Below, piece after piece: positions 45,075 through 53,200 of a stretch of DNA of 64,000 nt. The notes below the pieces were generated by a model, which searched no databases, was not told where the DNA came from, and worked only from the letters and a program-made list of their open reading frames with translations. Numbering within the stretch: the first letter of the stretch is position 1; each line of letters begins with the position of its first letter. Origin of the DNA: Lutimonas saemankumensis (GTDB lineage Bacteria > Bacteroidota > Bacteroidia > Flavobacteriales > Flavobacteriaceae); the NCBI RefSeq assembly GCF_020171465.1, contig NZ_JAIUZR010000004.1, positions 1 through 64,000 on the forward strand. Direction: 5' to 3'. The position numbers and the translations under genes are program-made.

Positions 45075-45637
45075 AATTGTTAAGACAGAGTGCCGTATTA
45101 TTCCTGCTTTTAATGCTTTTAGCATCCTGCAAGGATGAAGTCCTGCCGAAGCCCAAAGCCCAATTGAGATTGGAGTATCCAACACCAGAATACAAAGAGA
45201 TCAACAGTGATTGTCCCTATATTTTTGAAATTTCTACGAATTCTAAAATACGAATTAACAATAAATGCTGGGCGAATCTTGATTATCCGGATCTAAAAGC
45301 ATCTGTAAACATGACTTACAGGCCGGTGGAAGGAAATTTAAAAGAATTATTGATAGAAGCGGAAAAACTGACTTTTAATCATACCATAAAAGCCGACGGC
45401 ATTAGTTCAATACCCTATTCCAATGAAGAAAAACGAGTATATGGCGCAGTTTTTGAGGTAACCGGTAATGCTGCGTCACCTATCCAGTTTCATGTGACTG
45501 ACAGCACAGATAATTTTATTACCGGAGCTGTTTACTTCAACGTTCAGCCCAATTATGATTCAATTAAACCCGCAATAAATTATTTGCGACAGGATATTAT
45601 GAGAATGATCGAATCAATGCAATGGAAGAACAAATAA
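45071..45637 (+). CDS. gldD: Gliding motility lipoprotein GldD
   Basis: 188-residue lipoprotein. The signal peptide ends at LLASCKDE (lipobox Cys near residue 20). The following PKPKAQLRLEYPTPEYKEI segment is typical of GldD, an essential gliding and T9SS protein of Flavobacterium johnsoniae, whose exact role is unknown. It starts within the last codons of gldE (4-base overlap), so the two are translated in step. The ctaA gene follows after 17 bases. Confidence 0.9.
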   Translation: MKLLRQSAVLFLLLMLLASCKDEVLPKPKAQLRLEYPTPEYKEINSDCPYIFEISTNSKIRINNKCWANLDYPDLKASVNMTYRPVEGNLKELLIEAEKLTFNHTIKADGISSIPYSNEEKRVYGAVFEVTGNAASPIQFHVTDSTDNFITGAVYFNVQPNYDSIKPAINYLRQDIMRMIESMQWKNK

Positions 45638-45654
45638 TTTAAATCCTGTTTATC

Positions 45655-46737
45655 TTGAAAAAACAATATTTATATACAAAGACGATCAGATTCTGGCTTT
45701 TGACCGGCCTGATTATGTTAATTGGACAGGTCATACTTGGTGGCATTACTCGATTAACCGGCTCAGGATTATCAATAACAAGTTGGGATATTATCACAGG
45801 GGTAATTCCGCCTCTGAACAAAGCGGATTGGCTGGAAGCATTTGAGCTATACAAGCAAACACCCCAGTTCCATAAACTAAACTCTGACTTTACTTTAAAG
45901 CAGTTTAAATTTATCTATTTCTGGGAGTATTTTCACAGGCTTTGGGTAAGGGCTCTGGGAATTATCTTTTTGATTCCATTTGTCGTGTTTCTGATCAGAA
46001 AGCAGATTGACACCTTTCTGGTTAAGAGGCTCCTTCTTGTAGTGGTTCTTGCCGGGTTAACCGCATCAGCGGGATGGATTATGGTAATGAGCGGATTAGT
46101 GGATCGACCCTGGGTTAATGCCTATAAATTAACACTTCATTTCCTTTTGGCCATAGCCACTATTGGTGCCATGGTCAAATGCATTGCCGATGTTTATCTT
46201 ATGGAAAATAAGCCTAAAAAAGGTCATACAAAATTTGTAATGATCCTATTGGCCTTCACCACTGTACAATTGGTATTTGCAGGCCTAATGGCGGGTATGA
46301 GAGCGGGATTATACTATGCCACATGGCCCTCAATGAACGGAACCTTTATTCCGGCTGTCCTTCTTGACGCCAGCAACTGGACCTGGGATAATATGACCAA
46401 TTATGATACCTTTTCTTTTGCACCTGCACTAGTTCAGTTTGTTCATCGGATACTCGCCTATATTATCCTGGCACTTACTGTATATTACTATCATAAAAAA
46501 AGGAATCATGTGCATACAAGTGCCATCAAATGGCTCACCGTATCCTACGTTCTTGTTGTTTTTCAGGTTTTTTTAGGAATAATGACTCTTTTAAAAATAA
46601 AAACCGGAATTCCACTCGTTTACGGGACCTTGCACCAGCTGGTAGGGCTGCTTTATGTGATCAGCCTTTTGTTTCTTTATTATTCGTTGAGAAAGAAAAT
46701 TTCGATTTGGAGCAAAAAAAAGCTACCACAAGGGTAG
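45655..46737 (+). CDS. ctaA: Heme A synthase (COX15/CtaA family)
   Basis: Eight-helix inner-membrane enzyme, 360 residues, that oxidises heme O to heme A for cytochrome oxidase. Heme-binding histidines lie in YFHRLWVR, LHFLLAIATIG, FVHRILAYI and LHQLVGLLYV, the expected pairs in the two four-helix bundles; the opening GQVILGGITRLTGSGLSI is characteristic. The start is TTG 45655 (MKKQYLY). It is 17 bases after gldD. A terminator hairpin begins before its own stop codon. Confidence 0.93.
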   Translation: MKKQYLYTKTIRFWLLTGLIMLIGQVILGGITRLTGSGLSITSWDIITGVIPPLNKADWLEAFELYKQTPQFHKLNSDFTLKQFKFIYFWEYFHRLWVRALGIIFLIPFVVFLIRKQIDTFLVKRLLLVVVLAGLTASAGWIMVMSGLVDRPWVNAYKLTLHFLLAIATIGAMVKCIADVYLMENKPKKGHTKFVMILLAFTTVQLVFAGLMAGMRAGLYYATWPSMNGTFIPAVLLDASNWTWDNMTNYDTFSFAPALVQFVHRILAYIILALTVYYYHKKRNHVHTSAIKWLTVSYVLVVFQVFLGIMTLLKIKTGIPLVYGTLHQLVGLLYVISLLFLYYSLRKKISIWSKKKLPQG

Positions 46738-46745
46738 CTTTATAT
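46719..46745 (+). terminator. Terminator overlapping the ctaA stop
   Basis: AAAGCTACC, loop ACAA, GGGTAGCTTT (46719-46741), preceded by eight A and followed by TATATTTT. The ctaA stop TAG lies in the second arm. Confidence 0.7.
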
Positions 46746-46762
46746 TTTATGCAAAAAATGGT

Positions 46763-47095
46763 TTAAGCCTGACAGCTCTTGTCACAGGACTTACCTTCCT
46801 TTGAACATTTACCTTCGCATTTTTTCATTGATGAGTCAGCCATGGCTTTAGCAGAGTCAACAACTTTTTCAGCTTCAGCAGCAGCTGAATCGATTACTTT
46901 TTCAGCCTCTTCAGCAGTTGCTTCTGCAGCATCCGCAGCCTCTTCTACCGCTTCCGCAGTTTTATCAGCAGCCTCTTCTACTGCCTCAACAGCTTGCTCA
47001 GCAGCTTCAGTTGCTTGTTCTTTTTTTGTCTGGTCACATGAAACAGTTAAAATAGCTAGAACTGCTATTACAAAAAATCCTTTGATCAATTTCAT
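46763..47095 (-). CDS. Ala/Glu-rich lipoprotein with Cys-rich tail
   Basis: 110 residues from ATG 47095 (MKLIKGFFVIAVLAILTVSC). Lipobox Cys in LTVSCDQ. About 25-85 is an Ala/Glu/Asp repeat region (EAAEQAVEAVEEAADK, EEAEKVIDSAAAEAEKVVD), expected to be a long helix or coiled coil. The last 20 residues (KKCEGKCSKEGKSCDKSCQA) hold four cysteines in CxxxC spacing, which could bind metal or form disulfides. No known family. It is the last of four minus-strand lipoproteins. An upstream in-frame ATG (47128) would add a non-signal extension and is rejected. Confidence 0.7.
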   Translation of the reverse strand: MKLIKGFFVIAVLAILTVSCDQTKKEQATEAAEQAVEAVEEAADKTAEAVEEAADAAEATAEEAEKVIDSAAAEAEKVVDSAKAMADSSMKKCEGKCSKEGKSCDKSCQA

Positions 47096-47186
47096 AGTTG
47101 TTAATTTTAAGTTAATATTAAGGCGCAAGATAAAGAAACAAATTTGAAGAAATTCTGAAGAAATGTAAATAATTAGGGACTAAATG

Positions 47187-47219
47187 AAAAAAACCTGATA
47201 TAGAATCAGGTTTTTTTTT
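47187..47219. terminator. Terminator downstream of the TonB-domain lipoprotein
   Basis: AAACCTGAT and ATCAGGTTT (47191-47199, 47205-47213) flanked by A and T runs. On the minus strand it follows the TonB-domain lipoprotein and precedes the small lipoprotein gene. A second weaker hairpin AAACCCAT/ATGGGTTT lies at 47231-47257. Confidence 0.75.
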
Positions 47220-47272
47220 AGAAGATATATAAACCCATTGTTTACAGACATGGGTTTCTAAATTTCTTACTC

Positions 47273-47947
47273 CTAAAGTTTTTCAACTCTAAAATCTACA
47301 AGAAACTTAGCACTAACTCCAACAGGCTCTCCCTTATGGGTTGCCGGAGTAACTTTTGGAGTACTATTTATTACTCTTACCATTTCAGTTTCCAAAGCCT
47401 TTTTTGGAGCCGTTACCCTAAGAGAAAATACTCTACCAGCTTTATTCACATGAAGAACAACCCCAATCTGATAATCTCCGCGTTTCAAACCGGCCTCTTT
47501 AGCAATGTCGTGATTAAATTCACTTTTTAAATAAGCAATAAAACTCTCTTTGGTACAGGCCCTGATCTCATCAGTTGTTGATGCGGCACATCCAGGATAG
47601 ATAACGGGTGTATCAGCCAGTTCTTCGGCAATTACTCCTTCCGGAACGGCAACTGGCTCAAGGTCTTTAGTCTCCGCTTCTACTGATTCCACAGCTTCCG
47701 CTTCTCCTTCGGATCCTTCTGCAGCGGCAGCAGCTCCTGCGGCAGCGGCTCCAGCGGCAGCGGCATCATCTTCTGATTCTTCAGAATCATAGCTGGCAGC
47801 TTCGCCAGTTTCAGCCGAAGCATCTGAACTTTCTTCTGTTACTTCTGTTGAAGCATCATCCTGAGTTTCCTCTTTTTTAGATTCCTTGCAAGAAATCGAT
47901 ATCATACTCACCAAAGCAAATACGAATAATAATTTTAAAATTTTCAT
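47273..47947 (-). CDS. Lipoprotein with TonB C-terminal-type domain
   Basis: 224 residues: signal peptide with lipobox (MISISCKES, Cys near 20), an Ala/Glu/Ser-rich linker (about 25-95), and a C-terminal domain like the TonB energy-transducer domain of flavobacteria (about 110-224). Markers: VIYPGCAAST, FIAYLKSEFNHDIAKEAGLKRG, VVLHVNKAGRVFSLRVTA, VINSTPKVTPATHKGEPVG and the final FRVEKL strand. Canonical TonB has an N-terminal membrane helix; here the anchor is a lipid. It may bind a receptor box or peptidoglycan rather than transmit energy. A minus-strand TATTTTTG lies just upstream. Confidence 0.75.
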   Translation of the reverse strand: MKILKLLFVFALVSMISISCKESKKEETQDDASTEVTEESSDASAETGEAASYDSEESEDDAAAAGAAAAGAAAAAEGSEGEAEAVESVEAETKDLEPVAVPEGVIAEELADTPVIYPGCAASTTDEIRACTKESFIAYLKSEFNHDIAKEAGLKRGDYQIGVVLHVNKAGRVFSLRVTAPKKALETEMVRVINSTPKVTPATHKGEPVGVSAKFLVDFRVEKL

Positions 47948-48040
47948 TGTAATAAAACGATTTAGTTAACTATACAAACAAAAATAAACCTTTCTTTAAC
48001 AAAAAGCGAATTGAATTGTTAAAAATTAAATGAACAAATA

Positions 48041-48069
48041 AAAAAAGCGCCCAAAAGGCGCTTTTTTTT
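48041..48069. terminator. Terminator downstream of the SYLF-domain lipoprotein
   Basis: AAAAAAGCGCC, loop CAAAA, GGCGCTTTTTTTT. Strong GC stem with A and T runs on both sides. On the minus strand it follows the SYLF-domain lipoprotein gene by about 18 bases. Confidence 0.8.
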
Positions 48070-48086
48070 ATTCTTCTCAGGATGAA

Positions 48087-48812
48087 TTAGTTAATTCCCG
48101 GCTTGTATTTAAATGTCTGGCCACCAACAGAAGCTTCAGCCATAAATCCTCCAATTGTTTTGGTGAAAATAGCTACCCCGTCCTGATAATCGATATCAAC
48201 AGAGGCACCATCTTTAAGGGCAACAGCAGAGGCCTGTCCTGAAAACTTCACCTTACCACCGGTAAATCTATCCAAGGCTGGCTGATCCTCAAAAAAGATC
48301 ACTTCCATGTACTGCTGGCCACCTGCCTGAAGTCCAAAGGTTGCCTGTGCCAGATTAGACTGTCCAATTACGGTTTTATTGTCAAAAACCAGTCCATGTC
48401 CACCTGCACCACCAATGCCAAGGCCTCCTTTTGTAATTTTTGGGAAAACCGCAAAGGCATAAGCATCATGAAAATGTTTTTCCATTTCCGGATTACCAGC
48501 AGTCAATTCCTTCATTGCATCCTTCACCTCATTTTGAAGTTTTGTGTCTTTTGGAAAAACAACGGTGATTTTCTTTTCTTCCGCTGTAGCTTCCTCAACC
48601 GCTTCTTCTGCTACTTCCTCAGTAGCTTCTTCACCAGCCTCAGCATCCTCGGTTGTTTCTTCTTCCGTTGCTTCGGAAACCTCTTCCGCCGCCTCAGTAG
48701 TTTCTTCTACAGCCGTATCAGCAGCCTCACCTGCTTCTTTCTTTTCAGATTTACATGAAAAACTGATTGCCATTACAACTAAGAGAGTAAAAAATATTCT
48801 CGATAATTTCAT
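48087..48812 (-). CDS. Lipoprotein with SYLF/YSC84-like lipid-binding domain
   Basis: 241 residues: signal peptide and lipobox (MAISFSCKSE), an Ala/Glu/Thr linker (about 25-78), then a SYLF (YSC84) domain (about 90-241) with FAVFPKITKGGLGIGGAGGHG, LAQATFGLQAGGQQYMEVIFFE and a C-terminal FMAEASVGGQTF strand. SYLF proteins bind phosphoinositides or other lipids in eukaryotes; bacterial roles are unclear. Transcribed on the minus strand with the other lipoproteins but with its own terminator. Confidence 0.85.
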   Translation of the reverse strand: MKLSRIFFTLLVVMAISFSCKSEKKEAGEAADTAVEETTEAAEEVSEATEEETTEDAEAGEEATEEVAEEAVEEATAEEKKITVVFPKDTKLQNEVKDAMKELTAGNPEMEKHFHDAYAFAVFPKITKGGLGIGGAGGHGLVFDNKTVIGQSNLAQATFGLQAGGQQYMEVIFFEDQPALDRFTGGKVKFSGQASAVALKDGASVDIDYQDGVAIFTKTIGGFMAEASVGGQTFKYKPGIN

Positions 48813-48892
48813 AATTTTAATTCTTTAAAGGTTAAGTATATTTACAAAGAAATGACATTTAACACGGAAATGCAACTCAATTCATTTATTAT

Positions 48893-49288
48893 TTACTGAG
48901 CGTCTTCAACAGGACTTTCCATTGAAATTTCCTGTATCCCAGTTACCGAATATATCTCTCCTCCGGCAGTTCCTTCTATTATGTCCTTTATTTTTTTGCT
49001 GTCAATTTTGTTCTGATCAAATCGAACTACCCCTGAACTATCCTCAAATGATACTTTTGCGTAACTAATTCCATCTGCTTTGTACAATTTAGACTGAATC
49101 AATCGAGCACAACCAATTTCACATGTCATTCCTTTTATATCAACTTTGACCTCCTGAATATTTTCGGCAATTTCCTCACTCTTGACTTCTTCCCTGATAT
49201 CCTGACCTTGCTTCTTAGATGAATCACATGCCATAAAAAACAATAAAAACAAGGCAACAGACAAATATTTAATGTGTAATTTCACCAC
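48893..49288 (-). CDS. Lipoprotein with heavy-metal-associated domain
   Basis: 131 residues with a signal peptide and a lipobox Cys (LFFMACDSS). The C-terminal HMA-type fold (about 45-125) carries the metal motif as IKGMTCEIGCARLIQSKL: cysteines three residues apart (CEIGC) instead of the usual CxxC. Probably binds copper or another soft metal in the periplasm or outer face. First gene of the minus-strand lipoprotein row. A minus-strand TATTTTTG lies about 25 bases upstream (49320-49313), near the divergent EamA gene. Confidence 0.82.
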   Translation of the reverse strand: MVKLHIKYLSVALFLLFFMACDSSKKQGQDIREEVKSEEIAENIQEVKVDIKGMTCEIGCARLIQSKLYKADGISYAKVSFEDSSGVVRFDQNKIDSKKIKDIIEGTAGGEIYSVTGIQEISMESPVEDAQ

Positions 49289-49352
49289 CTCTGATTTTTA
49301 AAAATTATCAGACAAAAATACGGATATTATTTTCAATCAGAACTATTGATCC

Positions 49353-50222
49353 ATGAATAGCAAACAGTCGCGCTGGTTTATCTTAATTGTTCTGTCTCTT
49401 ATATGGGGGAGTTCCTTTATTTTGATGAAACTTGCATTAATAGATCTCAGCCCTGTTCAGGTTGGAGCCCTGCGTATTATTTTCTCTGCATTGGCACTTT
49501 TTCTTATCGCTTTGAAAAAAATTAAACAAATAAGCCGAAAGGAATGGGTCTATATTGTTTTAACAGCTCTTCTGGGTACATTTTTCCCGGTTTTCCTTTT
49601 TGCCTATGCCGTGGAAAACATTGACAGTTCTATCGTATCTATATTAAATTCTCTTACTCCTCTTAATACACTCCTGGTAGGAGCAGTATTTTTTGGGTTC
49701 AGCTTTTTAAGAAAACAATTTCTCGGGGTAATAATAGGTTTGCTGGGTGCTTTGTTCCTTATTTTAAAAGGAGCCGAGCTCAACCCGGATCAAAATTACC
49801 TTTATGCTTTAACCATAGTTGTTGCTTCTTTGGGATATGCGTTCAACGTAAATATTATCAAAAAGCATTTGAGTGAATTGTCAGCCCTGACCATTGTAAC
49901 AGGAAATTTTGTAGTGATTTTTATCCCGGCAATAGTTGTGCTTTGGTTCACTGATTTCTTCAAAGCGTCCTATATTATGCAGGCAAAAAGTTCACTTGGC
50001 TACCTGATTTTATTGTCTGTTTTTGGAACGGCAATGGCAAAAACACTGTTTAACAGGCTTATTCACATATCCTCTCCTATTTTTTCAAGTTCAGTTACCT
50101 ATTTAATACCAATTGTAGCTATTTTTTGGGGAGTTTTGGACGGGGAAAGACTTTTTCCGGGTCAGATTATCGCAGGATTAATAATCTTATTTGGAGTTTA
50201 TCTCACCAATAAAGGAAAATGA
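49353..50222 (+). CDS. EamA family (DMT) membrane exporter
   Basis: 289-residue inner-membrane protein with ten hydrophobic segments and two EamA repeats. The N-terminal SLIWGSSFILMKLALIDLSP and LNSLTPLNTLLVGAVFFGFSF patterns, and TYLIPIVAIFWGVLDGERLFPGQI in the second half, are typical. Members export amino acids, nucleosides or other metabolites; the substrate is not evident. It is divergent from the metal-binding lipoprotein and ends before the rplU promoter. Confidence 0.9.
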   Translation: MNSKQSRWFILIVLSLIWGSSFILMKLALIDLSPVQVGALRIIFSALALFLIALKKIKQISRKEWVYIVLTALLGTFFPVFLFAYAVENIDSSIVSILNSLTPLNTLLVGAVFFGFSFLRKQFLGVIIGLLGALFLILKGAELNPDQNYLYALTIVVASLGYAFNVNIIKKHLSELSALTIVTGNFVVIFIPAIVVLWFTDFFKASYIMQAKSSLGYLILLSVFGTAMAKTLFNRLIHISSPIFSSSVTYLIPIVAIFWGVLDGERLFPGQIIAGLIILFGVYLTNKGK

Positions 50223-50303
50223 CAAGCTCAGAACCAGAGGATTGTCCTTTGTTTTTCTTCAAATAATGAATTTAAAAAGTTTTTCCTATTTAATAAAAAG
50301 ATG

Positions 50304-50311
50304 TATATTTG
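50304..50311 (+). promoter_or_regulatory. rplU promoter, -7 element with CACCCGC extension
   Basis: TATATTTG followed by CACCCGC, 56 bases before the rplU start. The 11 bases TTTGCACCCGC are also found in promoter A at the left edge. No exact TTG at -33; a G-T5 run occupies the region. Confidence 0.6.
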
Positions 50312-50366
50312 CACCCGCCTAAATGAAAAGGGCAGTATTTAAAATTAAAAAGCAAAAACATTTATC

Positions 50367-50873
50367 ATGTACGCAATTGTAGAGATAGCAGGGCAGCAAT
50401 TTAAAGTTGCTAAAGACCAAAAGGTTTTTGTTCATCGTTTGGAAGAAAAAGAAGGATCAAAAGTTTCTTTTGACAAAGTTCTTTTAATGAATGATGGAAA
50501 AGTTACCATTGGCGCCCCGGTTATAAAAGATGCAGTGGTTACTGCAAAGGTATTGAAGCACCTAAAGGGTGATAAAGTAATCGTTTTCAAAAAGAAAAGA
50601 AGAAAAGGATTTAAAAAGAAAAATGGTCATCGTCAGTTTTTATCTGAGATCCAGATTGATGGTATTTCAGTAAAGGCTCCAGCTAAAAAGGCTGCTGCTA
50701 AAAAAGACGAAGCCAAAGCTGAAAAAGCACCTGCTGCCAAAAAGGAAGCTGCTGCTAAAAAACCAGCTGCTAAAAAAGAAACTAAGGCTCCTGCAAAAGC
50801 CGCTCCAAAGGCCGCTGCAAAAAAGACTGCAGCCAAGAAACCTGCAGCTAAAAAGGAAAGCCCAAAAAAATAA
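50367..50873 (+). CDS. rplU: 50S ribosomal protein bL21 with Lys/Ala-rich C-terminal tail
   Basis: The first ~100 residues are normal bL21 ([21 protein letters not shown], later [16 protein letters not shown]), a 23S rRNA-binding protein. The protein is 168 residues, about 65 longer than usual, because of a tail from about 106 made of KxPAAKK and KAAAKK repeats like histone H1 or bacterial Hc1 tails. The tail is probably disordered and rRNA- or DNA-binding. The rpmA gene follows 24 bases later, the universal rplU-rpmA order. Such tails occur in some flavobacterial L21 proteins. Confidence 0.95.
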   Translation: MYAIVEIAGQQFKVAKDQKVFVHRLEEKEGSKVSFDKVLLMNDGKVTIGAPVIKDAVVTAKVLKHLKGDKVIVFKKKRRKGFKKKNGHRQFLSEIQIDGISVKAPAKKAAAKKDEAKAEKAPAAKKEAAAKKPAAKKETKAPAKAAPKAAAKKTAAKKPAAKKESPKK

Positions 50874-50897
50874 TTAACCCAGTAAAAATAGTAGATC

Positions 50898-51158
50898 ATG
50901 GCTCATAAAAAAGGTGTAGGTAGTTCTAAGAACGGTAGAGAATCAGAATCGAAACGATTAGGAGTAAAAATCTTTGGTGGTCAAGGCGCATTAGCTGGTA
51001 ACATTCTAGTACGTCAAAGAGGCACAACACATCATCCTGGTGAAAATGTATATATGGGTAAAGACCATACACTTCACGCACAGGTAGATGGAATCGTTAA
51101 ATTTACTAAGAAGAAAGATAATAGGTCTTACGTATCGATTGAACCAATCGAAGCTTAG
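50898..51158 (+). CDS. rpmA: 50S ribosomal protein bL27
   Basis: 86-residue protein at the peptidyl transferase centre. [20 protein letters not shown] and the [18 protein letters not shown] segment are diagnostic. The Met-Ala start indicates the short form without a cleavable leader peptide (the leader seen in Firmicutes is absent). Followed by a strong terminator. Confidence 0.97.
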   Translation: MAHKKGVGSSKNGRESESKRLGVKIFGGQGALAGNILVRQRGTTHHPGENVYMGKDHTLHAQVDGIVKFTKKKDNRSYVSIEPIEA

Positions 51159-51181
51159 TATATACAGAGAATAAATCATTG

Positions 51182-51213
51182 AAAAGCCCTTGCAGATGCA
51201 AGGGCTTTTTTGT
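51182..51213 (+). terminator. Terminator after rpmA
   Basis: GCCCTTGCA, loop GA, TGCAAGGGC, then TTTTTTG. Strong hairpin 24 bases after rpmA. Confidence 0.8.
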
Positions 51214-51259
51214 TTTAAAAGATTTTACCCTTAAATCTTCATTTATATGCCATAAATTA

Positions 51260-51267
51260 TATTTTTG
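51260..51267 (+). promoter_or_regulatory. Flippase-dut promoter, -7 element
   Basis: TATTTTTG, 27 bases before the TTG start of the flippase gene and after the rpmA terminator. No exact -33 TTG. Confidence 0.4.
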
Positions 51268-51293
51268 TTTGAAGATTTTCAATCAAGTACACG

Positions 51294-52748
51294 TTGAGCA
51301 CATTAAAAAGGTTTTTTAGGGATACCATAATTTACGGAATTGCCGCCGTTTTACCCAGAGCCATAAATATTGTACTTGTAAAACTTCATACCCATACCCT
51401 TATTTCTTCAAGTTATGCAGACAGCACGATCTATTTTGTTTATGCCGCTTATTTAAATGCATTGCTGACCTATGGTATGGAAACAGCATTTTTTAGGTTT
51501 TTCACCGGCGAAAAGGAAAAAGGAAAAGTCATCTCAACCGCTTTTTTGACCTTACTCGGAACGACGCTGGCTTTTATGTCCCTCGCCTTATTTTACAGTA
51601 ACGAGCTTTCGGTTCATATGGGTTTCACGAGTCCTCTGGCATTGCAGATCCTGATTCTTGTAACCACCTTCGACACGCTTCTGGTAATTCCATTTGCCTA
51701 TTTAAGAGTGACAAACCGGCCCATAAAGTTTACTTTTTACAAGGTTTTGAACGTTGTCATTTTTGCCATATTTAACCTTTATTTCCTTCTTTACGTTCCA
51801 AACGCTCTGGAATATGGTAACTATGTCCCGGGTTTTTTAGCAGACCGCTTTTATGAACAGCCTCTTGTACTCTATATTTTTATGGCCAACTTATTGGGAA
51901 GCGTGATCACATTTCTATTGCTTTTCCCACTCGTTTTCAAGTTCAAACTTAATTATGACAGAGCTTTGTTATACAAAATGCTGGGCTATGGATTACCAAT
52001 CATGATCAGCGGCCTTGCCTATGTTACCAATGAAAATCTGGATAAATTACTCCTTACACGGTATCTGGGGAAAGAACAAATGGGGGTCTATGCCGCCTGT
52101 TATAAACTTGGTGTTTTTATGTCCCTTTATATCATGGCCTTTAAGATGGGGGCCGAACCCTTCTTTTTCAATCAGGCCGAAAAATCAGATGCAAAAATCA
52201 CCTATTCAAGAATCATGAACTGGTTTGTGGTTTTCGGATCTCTGTTTATGGTGATCATCGTTTGTTTTATTGACCTTTTTGCCCAGTTACTTTTAGGAAG
52301 GTCAGTATATTTCTCAGCCCTGGAAATCGTCCCGGTCATTCTGCTGGCAAACCTATTTCTGGGCATCTATTACAATCTGTCTGTTTGGTTTAAGCTCACG
52401 GACAGAACAAGGTACGGAATGTTCTTTTCTGTACTGGGAGCAGCACTTACCATTGGTTTAAATATCGTTTTCATCCCCAAGTACGGATATATGGCCTCGG
52501 CCTGGGCAACGCTGGCAACCTATATTCTGGTGGCTTTATTAAGCTACCTGTATGGTAGAAAATATTATCGCATACCCTATAATTTATCAATTAATTTTTT
52601 CTCGTTGATCTCGGCAGCAGCAGGAAGTTTTATTTCATTTTATTACTTTAGAGCCAACTATCTTGCATCTGTAGCAATTGTTCTGATCTTTCTGACCGGA
52701 ATCATCCTGACCCAAAAAACTGAAATAAAAAAGATATGGAAAACGTAA
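51294..52748 (+). CDS. Polysaccharide flippase (MATE/Wzx type)
   Basis: 484-residue inner-membrane protein with 12 to 14 hydrophobic helices, belonging to the polysaccharide-biosynthesis (PST/MOP) exporter family. The N-terminal [20 protein letters not shown] and the [19 protein letters not shown] segments are typical of the flavobacterial members, which likely flip lipid-linked sugars. It starts at TTG 51294 (MSTLKRFF). Its last 13 bases overlap the dut start. No glycosyltransferases are nearby, so the substrate is open; it lies 17 kb from the MBOAT locus. Confidence 0.85.
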   Translation: MSTLKRFFRDTIIYGIAAVLPRAINIVLVKLHTHTLISSSYADSTIYFVYAAYLNALLTYGMETAFFRFFTGEKEKGKVISTAFLTLLGTTLAFMSLALFYSNELSVHMGFTSPLALQILILVTTFDTLLVIPFAYLRVTNRPIKFTFYKVLNVVIFAIFNLYFLLYVPNALEYGNYVPGFLADRFYEQPLVLYIFMANLLGSVITFLLLFPLVFKFKLNYDRALLYKMLGYGLPIMISGLAYVTNENLDKLLLTRYLGKEQMGVYAACYKLGVFMSLYIMAFKMGAEPFFFNQAEKSDAKITYSRIMNWFVVFGSLFMVIIVCFIDLFAQLLLGRSVYFSALEIVPVILLANLFLGIYYNLSVWFKLTDRTRYGMFFSVLGAALTIGLNIVFIPKYGYMASAWATLATYILVALLSYLYGRKYYRIPYNLSINFFSLISAAAGSFISFYYFRANYLASVAIVLIFLTGIILTQKTEIKKIWKT

Positions 52749-53176
52749 CCATTAAAATCATCAATAAATCTAATCATCCTACCCCGGCTTATGAAACCAA
52801 TGCTTCTGCGGGTATGGACCTCAGGGCGGTTTTAAATGAAGCCGTAGTATTGAAACCCCTGGACCGGCATATCGTCAAAACAGGATTATACATTGCATTG
52901 CCTCCCGGGTTCGAGGCCCAGATAAGGCCTCGAAGTGGTCTGGCAGCTAAATTTGGTATAAGCGTCCTGAACGCTCCAGGGACAATCGATGCAGATTACA
53001 GAGGTGAAATAGGGGTGATTTTGGTCAATTTATCCAATGAAAACTTCACGATTAACGACGGTGACAGAATTGCTCAGATGATAATTGCAAGGTATGCACA
53101 TACTAAATGGGATGAAGTAAACGTTTTAGATGAGACCGAACGTGGATCCGGTGGCTTCGGCAGTACTGGAATTTAA
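52736..53176 (+). CDS. dut: dUTP diphosphatase
   Basis: 146-residue trimeric enzyme that hydrolyses dUTP to dUMP and keeps uracil out of DNA. All five motifs are seen: [43 protein letters not shown], and the C-terminal [10 protein letters not shown] that closes on the active site. Starts inside the 3' end of the flippase gene (13-base overlap), so the pair is translationally coupled. The downstream TPR protein begins within 25 bases. Confidence 0.96.
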   Translation: MENVTIKIINKSNHPTPAYETNASAGMDLRAVLNEAVVLKPLDRHIVKTGLYIALPPGFEAQIRPRSGLAAKFGISVLNAPGTIDADYRGEIGVILVNLSNENFTINDGDRIAQMIIARYAHTKWDEVNVLDETERGSGGFGSTGI

Positions 53177-53200
53177 AATTTGGACTTAAATATTCTGCTT

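Noticed and set aside
46779-47147. Plus-strand Ser/Ala-rich frame opposite the Ala/Glu lipoprotein.
   Set aside because: It is the antisense of the repeat region; the minus-strand frame has a signal peptide and lipobox.
48396-48828. Two plus-strand frames opposite the SYLF lipoprotein.
   Set aside because: Antisense of the Ala/Glu linker; the minus-strand SYLF domain is clear.
50633-50899. Minus-strand frame rich in Ala and Phe across the rplU tail.
   Set aside because: It is the mirror of the Lys/Ala repeats; low-complexity coding strands often leave long antisense frames open.
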